Shown one piece after another: positions 1-8,339 of a stretch of DNA of 64,000 nt. Made by a program: the position numbers and the translations under genes. The first letter of the stretch is position 1. Every line of letters starts with the position of its first letter. Under the pieces are notes generated by a model that saw only the letters and a program-made list of their open reading frames with translations, was not told where the DNA came from and did not search any database. The stretch is from Actinopolymorpha rutila. GTDB lineage: Bacteria; Actinomycetota; Actinomycetes; Propionibacteriales; Actinopolymorphaceae. The stretch spans positions 3,224,001-3,288,000 of the forward strand of contig NZ_JACBZH010000001.1 of assembly GCF_013407855.1 (NCBI RefSeq). The letters are read 5' to 3'.

Positions 1-1351
1 TCTCGTCGATCTCCTTGTCCGAGATCGGGAGATACAGCCGGTCGCGGAACTTCTTGACGTCGTCCTTGGTGAGCTTCTTCATCTGGTGGGTCGCGTTGCG
101 GCCCTCCAGCGCCTCGATCGTCCAGCCCTTGATGGTGTGCGCCAGGATGACCGTCGGCTGGCCGACGTGCTCGGTCGCCGCCTTGAACGCGGCGTAGACC
201 TTGCGGTAGTCGTGGCCGCCCCGGGACAGCTTGCGCAGCTCGTCGTCGGACAGCCCCTCGACCATCTTGCCCAGCCGCCGGTCACCGCCGAAGAAGTGCT
301 CGCGGATGTACTCTCCGCTCTCCACGGAGAACGTCTGGAACTGCCCGTCCGGAGTGGTGTTCATCTTGTTGACCAGGGCGCCGTCGACGTCCTGGGCCAG
401 CAGCGGGTCCCAGTCGCGGCCCCAGATCACCTTGACGACGTTCCAGCCGGCGCCCCGGAAGTAGGACTCCAGCTCCTGGATCACCTTGCCGTTGCCGCGT
501 ACGGGACCGTCGAGCTGCTGGAGGTTGCAGTTGATGACGAACGTGAGGTTGTCCAGCTCCTCCCGGGACGCCACGCCGATCGCGCCGAGGGACTCCGGCT
601 CGCTCATCTCGCCGTCACCGAGGAACGCCCACACGTGCTGCTGGCTGGTGTCCTTGATTCCGCGGTTGCGGAGGTAGCGGTTGAACCTCGCCTGGTAGAT
701 CGCGTTGACCGCGGTGAGCCCCATCGAGACGGTGGGGAACTCCCAGAAGTTCGGCATCAGCCGCGGGTGCGGGTAGCTCGACAGACCGTTGCCGGCGCCC
801 TGCGACACCTCCTGGCGGAAGGCGTTCAGCTGGTCCTCGCTCAGCCTGCCCTCCAGGAACGCGCGGGCGTAGATGCCCGGGGACGCGTGGCCCTGGATGA
901 AGATCTGGTCGCCGCCGCCGGGGTGGTCCTTGCCGCGGAAGAAGTGGTTGAAGCCCACCTCGTACAGGCTGGCCGCGGACTGGTAGGTGGCGATGTGCCC
1001 GCCGACCTCCAGGCCCTTGCGGTTGGCGCGCGACACCATGATCGCGGCGTTCCAGCGGATGTAGGCCCGGATGCGGCGTTCCACGTGTTCGTCGCCGGGG
1101 AACCACGGCTCGCGGTCAGGCGGGATGCTGTTGATGTAGTCGGTGCTCCGCAACGCGGGGACGCCCACCTGCCGCTCGCGCGCGCGTTCCAGCAGGCGCA
1201 GCATCAGGTAGCGCGCACGCTCCTGTCCGCGCTCGTCGAGCACCGCGTCGAGCGACTCGATCCACTCACGGGTCTCGTCCGGATCGATGTCGGGGAGCTG
1301 GGTGGGAAGGCCATCTGTGATGATGGGCCTACGCTCTGCTCCGGAAGCCAC
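1..1351 (-). CDS. aceE: Pyruvate dehydrogenase E1 component, homodimeric type (N-terminal half; cut by window edge)
   Basis: This is the thiamine-diphosphate E1 subunit of the pyruvate dehydrogenase complex, which decarboxylates pyruvate and passes the acetyl group to lipoyl-E2. About 450 of the usual ~900 residues are present; the gene runs off the left edge without a stop. The diphosphate-binding motif is visible near residue 245 ([10 protein letters not shown] followed about 25 residues on by NCNLQ), as is the family segment [17 protein letters not shown]. The start is GTG at 1351, preceded on the minus strand by AAGGGA. Downstream on the opposite strand come DUF3052 and an AhpE-type peroxiredoxin, an arrangement also seen around aceE in mycobacteria and streptomycetes. 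The family assignment is secure; the C-terminal half cannot be judged. Confidence 0.96.
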   Translation of the reverse strand, partial: MASGAERRPIITDGLPTQLPDIDPDETREWIESLDAVLDERGQERARYLMLRLLERARERQVGVPALRSTDYINSIPPDREPWFPGDEHVERRIRAYIRWNAAIMVSRANRKGLEVGGHIATYQSAASLYEVGFNHFFRGKDHPGGGDQIFIQGHASPGIYARAFLEGRLSEDQLNAFRQEVSQGAGNGLSSYPHPRLMPNFWEFPTVSMGLTAVNAIYQARFNRYLRNRGIKDTSQQHVWAFLGDGEMSEPESLGAIGVASREELDNLTFVINCNLQQLDGPVRGNGKVIQELESYFRGAGWNVVKVIWGRDWDPLLAQDVDGALVNKMNTTPDGQFQTFSVESGEYIREHFFGGDRRLGKMVEGLSDDELRKLSRGGHDYRKVYAAFKAATEHVGQPTVILAHTIKGWTIEALEGRNATHQMKKLTKDDVKKFRDRLYLPISDKEIDE

Positions 1352-1711
1352 GGCGATCCCTTTCTCGGGGGTGTGGGGGTGCTCCCACCAGGTAGTGCAT
1401 TGTCGTCCTGACTCTCATAGTCTCTCGCGGGCGAGCAGGAGTCGTCCCCGGTCCCGGTGGTGCCGTTCCGGGGGCCGAACGCCGACACCGGGCCATGGTG
1501 GCGGCCCGTGGCCTCGACCCGGAGCCCGCACCGCGGCGTCAGGGCGAAACCGGGAGCCAACCTTACGTCGTCCCACTCGCGGGCGGGTACCAGTGTCTGG
1601 TCTGTTTCCGGACTCGGGCACCATGCCGGAAACCATCGTGATGGTGTGCCCTCGCCCGAATTGCTCCTCTGGCAGCCCGTTCTGGACCGTTCTCCCCGCA
1701 GAAAGGCCGAT
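1352..1711. other. Divergent intergenic region aceE / YjbQ gene with nested inverted repeats
   Basis: This is 360 bases with no convincing gene. It must hold the promoters of aceE (leftward) and the YjbQ gene (rightward). An 8-bp inverted repeat, GTTTCCGG (1604-1611) with CCGGAAAC (1626-1633), is followed directly by the palindrome ACCATCGTGATGGT (1632-1645). A weaker bulged pairing joins GGGCACCAT (from 1616) with ATGGTGTGCCC (1641-1651). A 5-bp hairpin GTGGG/CCCAC lies at 1373-1388. No consensus -35/-10 pair stands out. Confidence 0.5.
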
Positions 1712-2125
1712 ATGCGCAGTGAGATGGTGGATGTCCGTACCGGCTCCGGCGAGGTGGTGTACGACCTCACCGACGAGTGCGAGCGGTTCGTCGCGGCGGC
1801 CACCCAGGACGGCGACGGGCTCCTGCACGTGTTCGTCCCGCACGCGACGGCCGGCGTCGCCGTGATCGAGACCGGCTCCGGAAGCGACGACGACCTGCTC
1901 GCAGTGCTCGGCGCGGTGCTGCCCGCCGACTTCGGCTGGCGGCACCGGCACGGCTCGCCCGGGCACGGTCGCGACCACGTGGTGCCCGCGTTCGTTCCGC
2001 CGTATGCAACGCTTCCTGTCGTGGCCGGTCGGTTGGCGCTCGGCACCTGGCAGCGGGTGTGCCTGGTCGACACCAACCGCGACAATCCGCGGCGAAAGGT
2101 CCGGTTGTCACTGCTCCAGGGCTGA
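1712..2125 (+). CDS. YjbQ/UPF0047 family protein
   Basis: This is a 137-residue single-domain protein of the YjbQ (UPF0047) family. Members adopt a compact beta fold, and some have been credited with weak thiamine-phosphate synthase activity; the physiological role is not settled. The family core is visible: HVFVPHATAGVAVIE, an acidic stretch (GSDDDLLAVL), then a histidine-rich segment HRHGSPGHGRDHV and the closing CLVDTNRD strand. The ATG at 1712 was chosen because GAAAGG lies at 1701-1706 and the domain begins immediately. It is divergent from aceE. Family confidence is high, function low. Confidence 0.8.
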   Translation: MRSEMVDVRTGSGEVVYDLTDECERFVAAATQDGDGLLHVFVPHATAGVAVIETGSGSDDDLLAVLGAVLPADFGWRHRHGSPGHGRDHVVPAFVPPYATLPVVAGRLALGTWQRVCLVDTNRDNPRRKVRLSLLQG

Positions 2126-2270
2126 GACTGCCTGAGACTGTCTGTATGAGCGACAAGTCGCGACAGGTGGACGCGGGGTACGACACTCCGTGGGCACTTG
2201 CGTACGACGCGCCGGGGCGCTGGACTACCGGCCAACACGTAACACTTTCGAGAAATGGAGGGCGGGACTC

Positions 2271-2702
2271 GTGAGCGCGACCGCAGGCGAGGCCGAAGGC
2301 CAGTCTGGGCCAGCAGAGCGGCTGGGCCTACAGCCCGGCATGGTGGTGCAGGAGCTCGGTTGGGACGAGGACTGTGACGAAGACCTGCGCCGGGCGATCG
2401 AAGAGCACACCGGAAACGACCTCGTGGACGAGGACTACGACGAGGTGGTCGACGCGGTCATCTTGTGGTGGCGGGAGGACGACGGCGACCTGGTGGACGC
2501 GCTGGTCGACACCAAACCCGACCTCACCGACGGCGGTGTCATCTGGCTGTTGACACCGAAGGTCGGCCGGGACGGCTACGTCGAGGCCAGCGACATCTCC
2601 GAGTCGGCGCCCACTGCGGGTCTGTCCACGACGACGAGCAAGTCCGTGGCGCGGGACTGGCTCGGCACCCGGCTGGCCACGCCGAAGAGCCGACAGCGCT
2701 GA
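2271..2702 (+). CDS. DUF3052 family protein
   Basis: This is a 143-residue, strongly acidic cytoplasmic protein of the actinobacterial DUF3052 family, with no known catalytic activity. The conserved pieces are the opening AERLGLQPGMVVQELGWDED, the acidic centre around ILWWREDDGDLVDALVD, and the closing GVIWLLTPKVGRDGYVEASD block; the C-terminus is basic. The GTG at 2271 is used because GGAGGG lies at 2257-2262, whereas an upstream ATG has no ribosome site. It sits between the aceE region and an AhpE-type peroxiredoxin, matching the neighbourhood of the M. tuberculosis homologue. I cannot propose a reaction. Confidence 0.85.
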   Translation: MSATAGEAEGQSGPAERLGLQPGMVVQELGWDEDCDEDLRRAIEEHTGNDLVDEDYDEVVDAVILWWREDDGDLVDALVDTKPDLTDGGVIWLLTPKVGRDGYVEASDISESAPTAGLSTTTSKSVARDWLGTRLATPKSRQR

Positions 2703-2842
2703 GGACCTCTGGCGCTGAGGAACCGGCGGCGCTGGTTCGTGTGGCGGCGTTCGCCGGCCGTGGGGGGCGGCCGGCGGTCGCCGCACGCGAGGCCGTGTTG
2801 CACGGGGGGAGCCGGAGGAACGGGGAGAGGGAGGGACGTGCC

Positions 2843-3361
2843 GTGGACGCGGCTACGACGCAGGACCCGCACCCGCCGCTGGTGGGTGCCCAGGCGCCGG
2901 ACTTCGCGCTGAACGACCAGCACGGCGCGGAGGTACGACTCCGTGCCGGCGACGTTGGCGACGGTCCCGCCGAGCCCGGCCGGGCGGGGACCGCGCACAC
3001 GGTCGTGGTCTTCTACCCGTTCGCCTTCACCGGGGTGTGCACCGGCGAGCTGAGGGTGCTCCAGGAGGCCCAGCCGCGGTTCGCGGCCCTGGACGCCCGG
3101 GTGCTCGCGATCTCCTGCGACTCGATGTTCTCGCTCCGGGTGTTCGCCGAGCGTGAGTCGCTGACGTTCCCGCTGCTGTCGGACTTCTGGCCGCACGGCG
3201 AGGTGGCCCGCCACTACGGTGTCTTCGACGCCGACCGTGGCTGTGCTCTGCGCGGCACCTTCGTGATCGACCGCGCCGGGGCCGTCCGCTGGCAGGTCGT
3301 CAACGCCATCCAGGACGCCCGGGCGGTCGACGACTACCTCACGGCGCTGGAGCGGCTGTAG
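2843..3361 (+). CDS. ahpE: AhpE-type peroxiredoxin
   Basis: This thiol peroxidase reduces hydroperoxides and peroxynitrite through a peroxidatic cysteine. The 172-residue protein begins with PLVGAQAPDFALNDQHG and carries the active-site signature FYPFAFTGVC, where the P-x3-T-x2-C pattern places the peroxidatic Cys near residue 65. A second Cys in AISCDS and a third in DRGCALRGTF are present; which one resolves, if any, is not clear. The GTG at 2843 follows GAGGGA at 2830-2835. It is the last gene of the aceE-DUF3052-ahpE neighbourhood and lies about 140 bp after DUF3052, so it may share its transcript. Confidence 0.92.
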   Translation: MDAATTQDPHPPLVGAQAPDFALNDQHGAEVRLRAGDVGDGPAEPGRAGTAHTVVVFYPFAFTGVCTGELRVLQEAQPRFAALDARVLAISCDSMFSLRVFAERESLTFPLLSDFWPHGEVARHYGVFDADRGCALRGTFVIDRAGAVRWQVVNAIQDARAVDDYLTALERL

Positions 3362-3431
3362 GTAGGAGGCCACACGGTATGCCCTGGTGCGGGGTTGATC
3401 GCCGGACCGGGTAATCTGTCGCCTCGACCCG

Positions 3432-3503
3432 GGGGTCGTAGCTCAGTGGTAGAGCATCGCGTTTACACCGCGAGTGTCGGCGGTTCGATCCCGTCCGGCC
3501 CCA
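3432..3503 (+). tRNA. tRNA-Val (anticodon UAC)
   Basis: A full cloverleaf is visible. The acceptor arm GGGGTCG (3432-3438) pairs with CGGCCCC (3496-3502), with A73 at 3503. The anticodon stem TCGCG/CGCGA encloses the loop TTTACAC, with anticodon TAC at 3464-3466. The T arm is GGCGG/CCGTC around TTCGATC. The sequence after A73 is CCG, so the terminal CCA is not fully encoded. I saw no copy of its 3' end elsewhere in the window that would suggest an integrated element. Confidence 0.93.
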
Positions 3504-3684
3504 CCGTCTGATCCCGCCCGGCCATCCGCACGCCGCGGCCTGACCGCCGGCCCGATCCGGGTCGGCGCCGCGCCCGGTCCCGGACGGTGGTGGCCGTCTC
3601 CGGCACACCGGCCCACGCACCGCGAAGACAGGATCATGCTCGGCGACGTCGGCGAAAGCTCGCGCGCGATCGTGGAGGCCGGGG

Positions 3685-4833
3685 ATGACGACGTCGGAAA
3701 CGAGCACCGAAGGCGACCAGGAGCCACTACGGGTGGGGATCCTGGGCACCGGCATGATCGCGACCACCGGAGTGGGCGTACTCCCGAACCTGCGGTGGAT
3801 CGCGGAGAAGGTGACCGTCGCGGCGGTCGCGGACGTGGTCTTCGAACGGGCCCAGGCGGTGGCCAAGGAGTTCGGCGTCCCCGCCGCCTACCCGAGCCTG
3901 GAAGCCATGCTGGACGGCACGGACCTGGACGCGGTGGTCAACCTGACGCCGATCGGGTTCCACGGCCGGACGTCGCTCGCGATCCTGCGCGCCGGCAAGC
4001 ACCTCGCCACCGAGAAGCCGCTGGCCAACACCATGGACGAGGCGGACGAGATCATCGAGCTCGCGGCCGCAGCCAACCTGACGGTGGTGTGCGCGCCGCC
4101 GGACGCGTTGTTCCCCACCTACCAGGAGGCGCGCCGGCTGCTCGACCTGGACGCGATCGGGAAGGTCGCGTTCGCCCGGGTGCGCAGCTCGCACGCCGGA
4201 CCGGGTGGCAGCCCGTACGGCTGGCCCGCCGACCCCAGCTGGTTCTACCAGCAGGGCTCGGGTCCGCTGCTGGACATGGGCGTGTACGGCATCCACGAGA
4301 TCACCGCACTGCTCGGCCCGGCGAAGCGGGTGGTGGCGTTCTCCGGCATCACCGAGCCCACCCGGACGGTCCGCGGCGCCGGGCCGTTCGGCGGGACGGT
4401 GATGGACGTGACCGCCGACGACAACACGCTGTTCATGCTGGACTTCGGCGGTGCGACGTTCGCGGTCGTCGACGGCACGTTCAACGTCCACGCGGCCAGG
4501 AGCCCGAAGGTCGAGATCTTCGGCCGCCGGGGCACGCTGAACATCAAGGACGGCGGTGGCGGCGACTCACCCCTGGAGGTCTACCGCGTGGACGCGCTGC
4601 CCGGCATGGACGGCTGGGTGCAGCCGACCGGATGGGGACACCTGCGGCAGAGCCAGGCGCGGCACGACCTGCTGCACCGCGCGGTGGTCGTCGAACACCT
4701 CGCCGACTGCGTGCGGACAGGAGAGCGGCCCACACTCAGTGCCGAACACGGCCGGCACGCGCTGGAGATCATGTTGAAGGTCGCCGAGTCCGCCCGGACC
4801 GGCCGCGCGGTGGAGCTGACGACGACGTTCTAG
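3685..4833 (+). CDS. Gfo/Idh/MocA family NAD(P)-dependent oxidoreductase
   Basis: This is a 382-residue dehydrogenase of the Gfo/Idh/MocA family, which oxidises or reduces sugars, inositols or glycosides. The N-terminal Rossmann motif is VGILGTGMIATTGV (residues about 16-29). The catalytic-lysine motif appears as ATEKPLANT, and the C-terminal alpha/beta domain has GPLLDMGVYGIHEI with the usual D and H of the active site. The start is ATG at 3685 with GGAGG nearby. It lies just after tRNA-Val, apart from the uronate operons but on the same side as their functions, so a related sugar substrate is plausible. The actual substrate is unknown. Confidence 0.9.
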   Translation: MTTSETSTEGDQEPLRVGILGTGMIATTGVGVLPNLRWIAEKVTVAAVADVVFERAQAVAKEFGVPAAYPSLEAMLDGTDLDAVVNLTPIGFHGRTSLAILRAGKHLATEKPLANTMDEADEIIELAAAANLTVVCAPPDALFPTYQEARRLLDLDAIGKVAFARVRSSHAGPGGSPYGWPADPSWFYQQGSGPLLDMGVYGIHEITALLGPAKRVVAFSGITEPTRTVRGAGPFGGTVMDVTADDNTLFMLDFGGATFAVVDGTFNVHAARSPKVEIFGRRGTLNIKDGGGGDSPLEVYRVDALPGMDGWVQPTGWGHLRQSQARHDLLHRAVVVEHLADCVRTGERPTLSAEHGRHALEIMLKVAESARTGRAVELTTTF

Positions 4834-4894
4834 TTGCTACGCCCGGGCCGCTGAGTTCGCGGCTATGCCCGCGATACCGCGACACCTCGGGGTC

Positions 4895-5215
4895 TCAGCT
4901 CGCCACGCTGCTGCCGTCGGCGGGTGCCAGGACCCGAGCGCCCCGGGCGCGGAACCTCGCCAGCCGCCCGGCGGTCAGCAGGTAGAGAAGGCCGGAGACG
5001 AGTGCCGCCGCGGGCGGTCGTACGGCCGAGTGCGGCATCCGGTGCCGTCCTGGGTCCAGCGACGCCGGGGGAACCCGGATGGCGAGCGCGCCCGGACCCA
5101 TGCCGGGTTCGTGCCGGAGCGCCGGCGGCGAGGCCTTCTCCGTCGCGGGCGTGGCGTGCGCTTCGGCCTCACCGGTCGCTGCGGGTGCGCCGACGAGGGG
5201 AGGCAAGGAGGTCAT
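4895..5215 (-). CDS. Small hypothetical protein, possible membrane anchor
   Basis: I do not recognise this 106-residue protein. Reasons to accept it are an AGGAG ribosome site 8 bases before the ATG at 5215 on the minus strand, and GC-rich third codon positions like the neighbours. It is Ala/Pro-rich for the first two thirds. It then has a short hydrophobic stretch (AALVSGLLYLLTAGRLARF, residues about 70-88) that could be a membrane segment, and a basic C-terminus. It is convergent with the Gfo/Idh gene and lies downstream of the terminator of the uronate operon. A 12-bp palindrome, GTAGTGCACTAC, stands upstream at 5339-5350. It could still be a chance reading frame. Confidence 0.5.
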   Translation of the reverse strand: MTSLPPLVGAPAATGEAEAHATPATEKASPPALRHEPGMGPGALAIRVPPASLDPGRHRMPHSAVRPPAAALVSGLLYLLTAGRLARFRARGARVLAPADGSSVAS

Positions 5216-5338
5216 GTGCCGGGCTCCTGGGAGGTCGGCGTCGCCGCCGAGTCCGCAGCAGGCGAGTGCGGTCGACGACGACGCGGTGCGCCAGGGGCCG
5301 GGGCAACGCTTGGGGAATGTCGCAGGCATCCACCTGCC

Positions 5339-5350
5339 GTAGTGCACTAC
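5339..5350. promoter_or_regulatory. 12-bp perfect palindrome, possible operator
   Basis: GTAGTGCACTAC is a perfect palindrome in the 257-bp gap between the small hypothetical gene and the end of the uronate operon, about 125 bp upstream of the small gene's start. It could be a dimeric repressor site. I see no matching copy elsewhere. Confidence 0.3.
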
Positions 5351-5405
5351 CCAGGACGAAGCGCACCCAATCAGTCCGACTGCTCCGTCTCGGCCGAAAA
5401 CACGC

Positions 5406-5437
5406 CAGAGGGGCCGTCCGAGCGGACGGCCCCTCTG
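5406..5437 (-). terminator. Rho-independent-type hairpin ending the uronate operon
   Basis: A perfect 14-bp stem (5406-5419 with 5424-5437) is closed by a GAGC tetraloop, 36 bp after the stop of the UxuB-family gene. No T-tract follows on the minus strand, which is usual for actinobacterial hairpin terminators. Confidence 0.75.
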
Positions 5438-5472
5438 TGACGCCGGGTTGGACTCCGGTCGCCGGCCCGGGC

Positions 5473-6846
5473 TCAGCCGGTCAGTTCGGTGAGCGTCCGG
5501 CGTACGCCGGCCACCAGCTCCGCGTCGTCGGCCAGCGCCGGGTCGAGGACGGCGAGCACCCGGGGTACGGCCTCCTCCACCGGGCCGCCGGCCAGGCCGA
5601 CGAGTTCCTCCCCGCGCGGGTCGCGTACGCGCGTCCCGTCCCGCAGGTGGGCGAGCCAGCCGGCCAGAGCCACGACCCCGCCCTCGGGCAGTACGCCGTC
5701 CGCGCGTTCGCGGGCCACCACCGGCAGCACCCGGATCGGCAGCTTCTGCGAACCGTCCATCGCGATCTGCGCCAGCGCGTGCCGGATGCGCGGGTTGGCG
5801 AAGCGTTCCACCAGGTCGTCGCGGTACTTCGCGATGTCCGCGGCCTCCAGCGCCAGGTGTCTGGCCGCCGCGTCCCACCAGGCGTCCACCCAGCCCCGGC
5901 ACACCGGGTCGGCGATCGCCTCGGCCACGGTCTCGTGGCCGCGGGCCGGACCCGCGTACGCCAGCAGGGAGTGCGCGCCGTTGAGCAACCACAGCTTGCG
6001 CTGCTCGAACGGCCGCACGTCGTCGACGAAGCGAGCGCCCCCGTGCTCCCAGGCGGGCCGGCCGGCCGGGAAGTCCCCGGCCAGCACCCACTCGGTGAAC
6101 GGCTCGGTGACCACCGGCGCCTGGTCGGCGAACCCGCACAGGGAGGCGACGACGTCGCGGTCTCCCGGCGTGGTCGCGGGCGTGATCCGGTCGATGGTGG
6201 TGGAGACGAACGACACGTTCGCGCGTACCCACGCGGCGAGGTCCGCATCGACCGCGTCCGCGACCCCGGTCAGCACCCGGGCGACAGTGGCGCCGTTGTC
6301 CACCAGGTTGTCGCAGGGTACGACGGCGAGCGGGCCGGCGTCGGCCGCCCGGCGCGCGGCCAGCCCGGCCAGCAACCGTCCCGGTGCCGTGGACACCGCG
6401 GAGTCCCCGGCGCGCAGCCGCTCCAGGTCGCCGGCCAGTCGCGGGTCGGCCAGGTCGGGCGCGCCGTCGGCGGCCCGCACGTAGCCGGCCTCGGTGATGG
6501 TGAGGGTGACGGTGCTGACGGCCGGGTCGGCGAGCGTGCCGTCACGCCGCTTCGCGTCGGCACCGTCGTACGCCCCGGACAGGCTGGTGACCAGCTCGGT
6601 CCGGTCGCCGTCGCGGTCGCGGACCAGCAGGTGGTAGAGCCCGTCCTGGTCCGCGAGCGGCCGGGCGGCGTCGGGCCGCCGCCCGGTGAACGCCGCGATG
6701 CCGGCGGGCTCGGTCCCGTCCGCGGTGTTGGCCCGGTGGGTGTACCACGCCTGGTGTGCCCGGAAGAAGGCGCCGAGGCCGAGGTGGACGACCCGGACCG
6801 TGGCCGCCTCGCCGCCTCCGGCCTCCGCCCTCGTGAGCCGCCTCAT
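5473..6846 (-). CDS. Mannitol dehydrogenase family protein, likely fructuronate/tagaturonate reductase (UxuB-like)
   Basis: This 457-residue long-chain polyol dehydrogenase interconverts ketoses or ketouronates with polyols or aldonates using NAD(H). The Rossmann opening VVHLGLGAFFRAHQAWYTH and the family motif PCDNLVDNG are present. The catalytic signature KLWLLNGAHSLLAY carries the K, N and H of the active site. It follows uxaC with an ATGA overlap (start at 6846), so the two are translationally coupled. This points to reduction of the UxaC product: D-fructuronate to D-mannonate, or tagaturonate to altronate. The family alone does not fix the substrate; mannitol or arabinitol remain possible. 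Confidence 0.88.
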   Translation of the reverse strand: MRRLTRAEAGGGEAATVRVVHLGLGAFFRAHQAWYTHRANTADGTEPAGIAAFTGRRPDAARPLADQDGLYHLLVRDRDGDRTELVTSLSGAYDGADAKRRDGTLADPAVSTVTLTITEAGYVRAADGAPDLADPRLAGDLERLRAGDSAVSTAPGRLLAGLAARRAADAGPLAVVPCDNLVDNGATVARVLTGVADAVDADLAAWVRANVSFVSTTIDRITPATTPGDRDVVASLCGFADQAPVVTEPFTEWVLAGDFPAGRPAWEHGGARFVDDVRPFEQRKLWLLNGAHSLLAYAGPARGHETVAEAIADPVCRGWVDAWWDAAARHLALEAADIAKYRDDLVERFANPRIRHALAQIAMDGSQKLPIRVLPVVARERADGVLPEGGVVALAGWLAHLRDGTRVRDPRGEELVGLAGGPVEEAVPRVLAVLDPALADDAELVAGVRRTLTELTG

Positions 6847-8258
6847 GCGACGCGGAAGGTCGAGGCGGGCAGCCGGTACGCGAGGTCGGCGGCGGTGTCG
6901 GCCGCCTCGTCCTCGGGCAGCCGGTGCTCGGCGACCAGTCGGGCGAGGAACCCACAGTCGAGCCGGCGGGCCATGTCGTGGCGCACCGGGATCGAGCAGT
7001 AGGCGCGGGTGTCGTCGACGAAGCCGGCCGTCTTGTGGAAGCCGACCGAGTCGGTGACCGCCTCGCGGAACCTCCTGATGGCGTCCGGGGTGTCGATGAA
7101 CCACCACGGCGCGCCGACGAACACCGACGGGTAGAAGCCCGCCAGTGGCGCGATCTCGCGGGAGAACACGTCCTCGTCCACGGTGAACAGCACCATCCGG
7201 AAGTTCGGGTGGGTGCCGAACCGCTCCAGCAGCGGCCGCAGCGACCGGGTGTACTCCGTGGTCATCGGGATGTCGCCGCCCACGTCGCGGCCGTACCGGT
7301 CGAAGGTGCCGGTGTGGTGGTCGCGGAGCACGCCCGGGTGCAGCTGCATCACCAGTCCGTCCTCGGATGCCATCCGGGCCATCTCGGTGAGCATGTGCCG
7401 GCGGAACGCCGTGGCCTCCTCCGGCTTGGCCGCGCCGGCGAGCGCCGCCGCGTAGATCCGGTTCGCCTCGGCCGGCTCCAGCGGCCGGCTGCCCGCGTCG
7501 GCGTGGCCGTGGTCGGTCGCGGTGGCGCCGTTCCGCTTGAAGTACGCCCGCCGCTGCTCCAGCGCGGCGATGTAGCCGGCGTAGCCGGTGGTGTCCTCAC
7601 CGGTCACCTCGCCCAGCTTCGCCACCCGGGCGGGCCAGTCCGGCCGCGCGGGCTCGAGGTAGGGGTCGGGGCGGAAGGTCGGCACCACCCGGCCCTTCCA
7701 CGCCGCGTCGTCGGCGAGCTGCCGGTGTGCCGCGAGGTCGTCGGCCGGGTCGTCGGTGGTGGCGAGGACCTCGATCCCGAACCGCTCGTACAACGCGCGC
7801 GGGCGGAACTCCGGCGAGGCCAGCCGCTCGCTGAGCTGGTCGAAGATCTCGTCGGCGGTGTCGGCGGAGGGCCGCAGACGTACGCCGAACACGTCCACCA
7901 GCTCCGCCTCCAGCCAGTACCGCGAAGGAGTGCCGCGGAACGCCCACCAGTGCGAGCAGAACGTCCGCCAGATCTCCCGCGGCGACGCGTCACCCTTCGG
8001 CGCGCCGGGCGGGACGCCGAGGCTGTCGAACGACACACCGTGCGCGTGCAGGAGGCGGGTGACGTAGTGGTCGGGTACGACGAGCAGGTTGGCCGGGTCG
8101 CCGAACGGCTGGTCCTCGGCCAGGATCGCCGGGTCGACGTGGCCGTGCGGGGAGATGATCGGCAGCCCGGCCACCTCGTCGTACAGGCGGCGGGCGATCG
8201 ACCGCACGCTCGGGTCGGTCGGGAACAGCCGGTCCGGGTGAAGTTCGATGTCGGTCAT
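6843..8258 (-). CDS. uxaC: Glucuronate isomerase
   Basis: UxaC isomerises D-glucuronate to D-fructuronate, or D-galacturonate to D-tagaturonate, in an amidohydrolase-like TIM barrel. The 471 residues match the family length (about 465-475). Visible hallmarks are the opening LFPTDPSVRSIARRLYDEV, the metal motif ISPHGHVDP, and the C-terminal DTRAYCSIPVRHDMARR block. The start ATG at 8258 is preceded on the minus strand by AGGAGAAGGGA. It is the middle gene of a leftward operon with a TIM-barrel isomerase upstream and a UxuB-type reductase downstream, consistent with uronate catabolism. No mannonate or altronate dehydratase is in the window. Confidence 0.95.
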   Translation of the reverse strand: MTDIELHPDRLFPTDPSVRSIARRLYDEVAGLPIISPHGHVDPAILAEDQPFGDPANLLVVPDHYVTRLLHAHGVSFDSLGVPPGAPKGDASPREIWRTFCSHWWAFRGTPSRYWLEAELVDVFGVRLRPSADTADEIFDQLSERLASPEFRPRALYERFGIEVLATTDDPADDLAAHRQLADDAAWKGRVVPTFRPDPYLEPARPDWPARVAKLGEVTGEDTTGYAGYIAALEQRRAYFKRNGATATDHGHADAGSRPLEPAEANRIYAAALAGAAKPEEATAFRRHMLTEMARMASEDGLVMQLHPGVLRDHHTGTFDRYGRDVGGDIPMTTEYTRSLRPLLERFGTHPNFRMVLFTVDEDVFSREIAPLAGFYPSVFVGAPWWFIDTPDAIRRFREAVTDSVGFHKTAGFVDDTRAYCSIPVRHDMARRLDCGFLARLVAEHRLPEDEAADTAADLAYRLPASTFRVA

Positions 8259-8339
8259 CCGGTCCCTTCTCCTGGTTCGCTCGGAGCTCACCGGCTCGCG
8301 GGAGCTCGTTGGCTCGGGTGGTCGGTGGACGTCGGGTGG

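Noticed and set aside
3432..3505. tRNA-Val as attachment site of an integrated element next to the Gfo/Idh gene
   Set aside because: No integrase gene, no repeated tRNA 3' end and no change in base composition in the following genes.
5169..5366. 65-codon minus-strand frame between the small hypothetical gene and the uronate operon
   Set aside because: Arg-rich out-of-frame translation with no ribosome site; overlaps the better-supported small gene.
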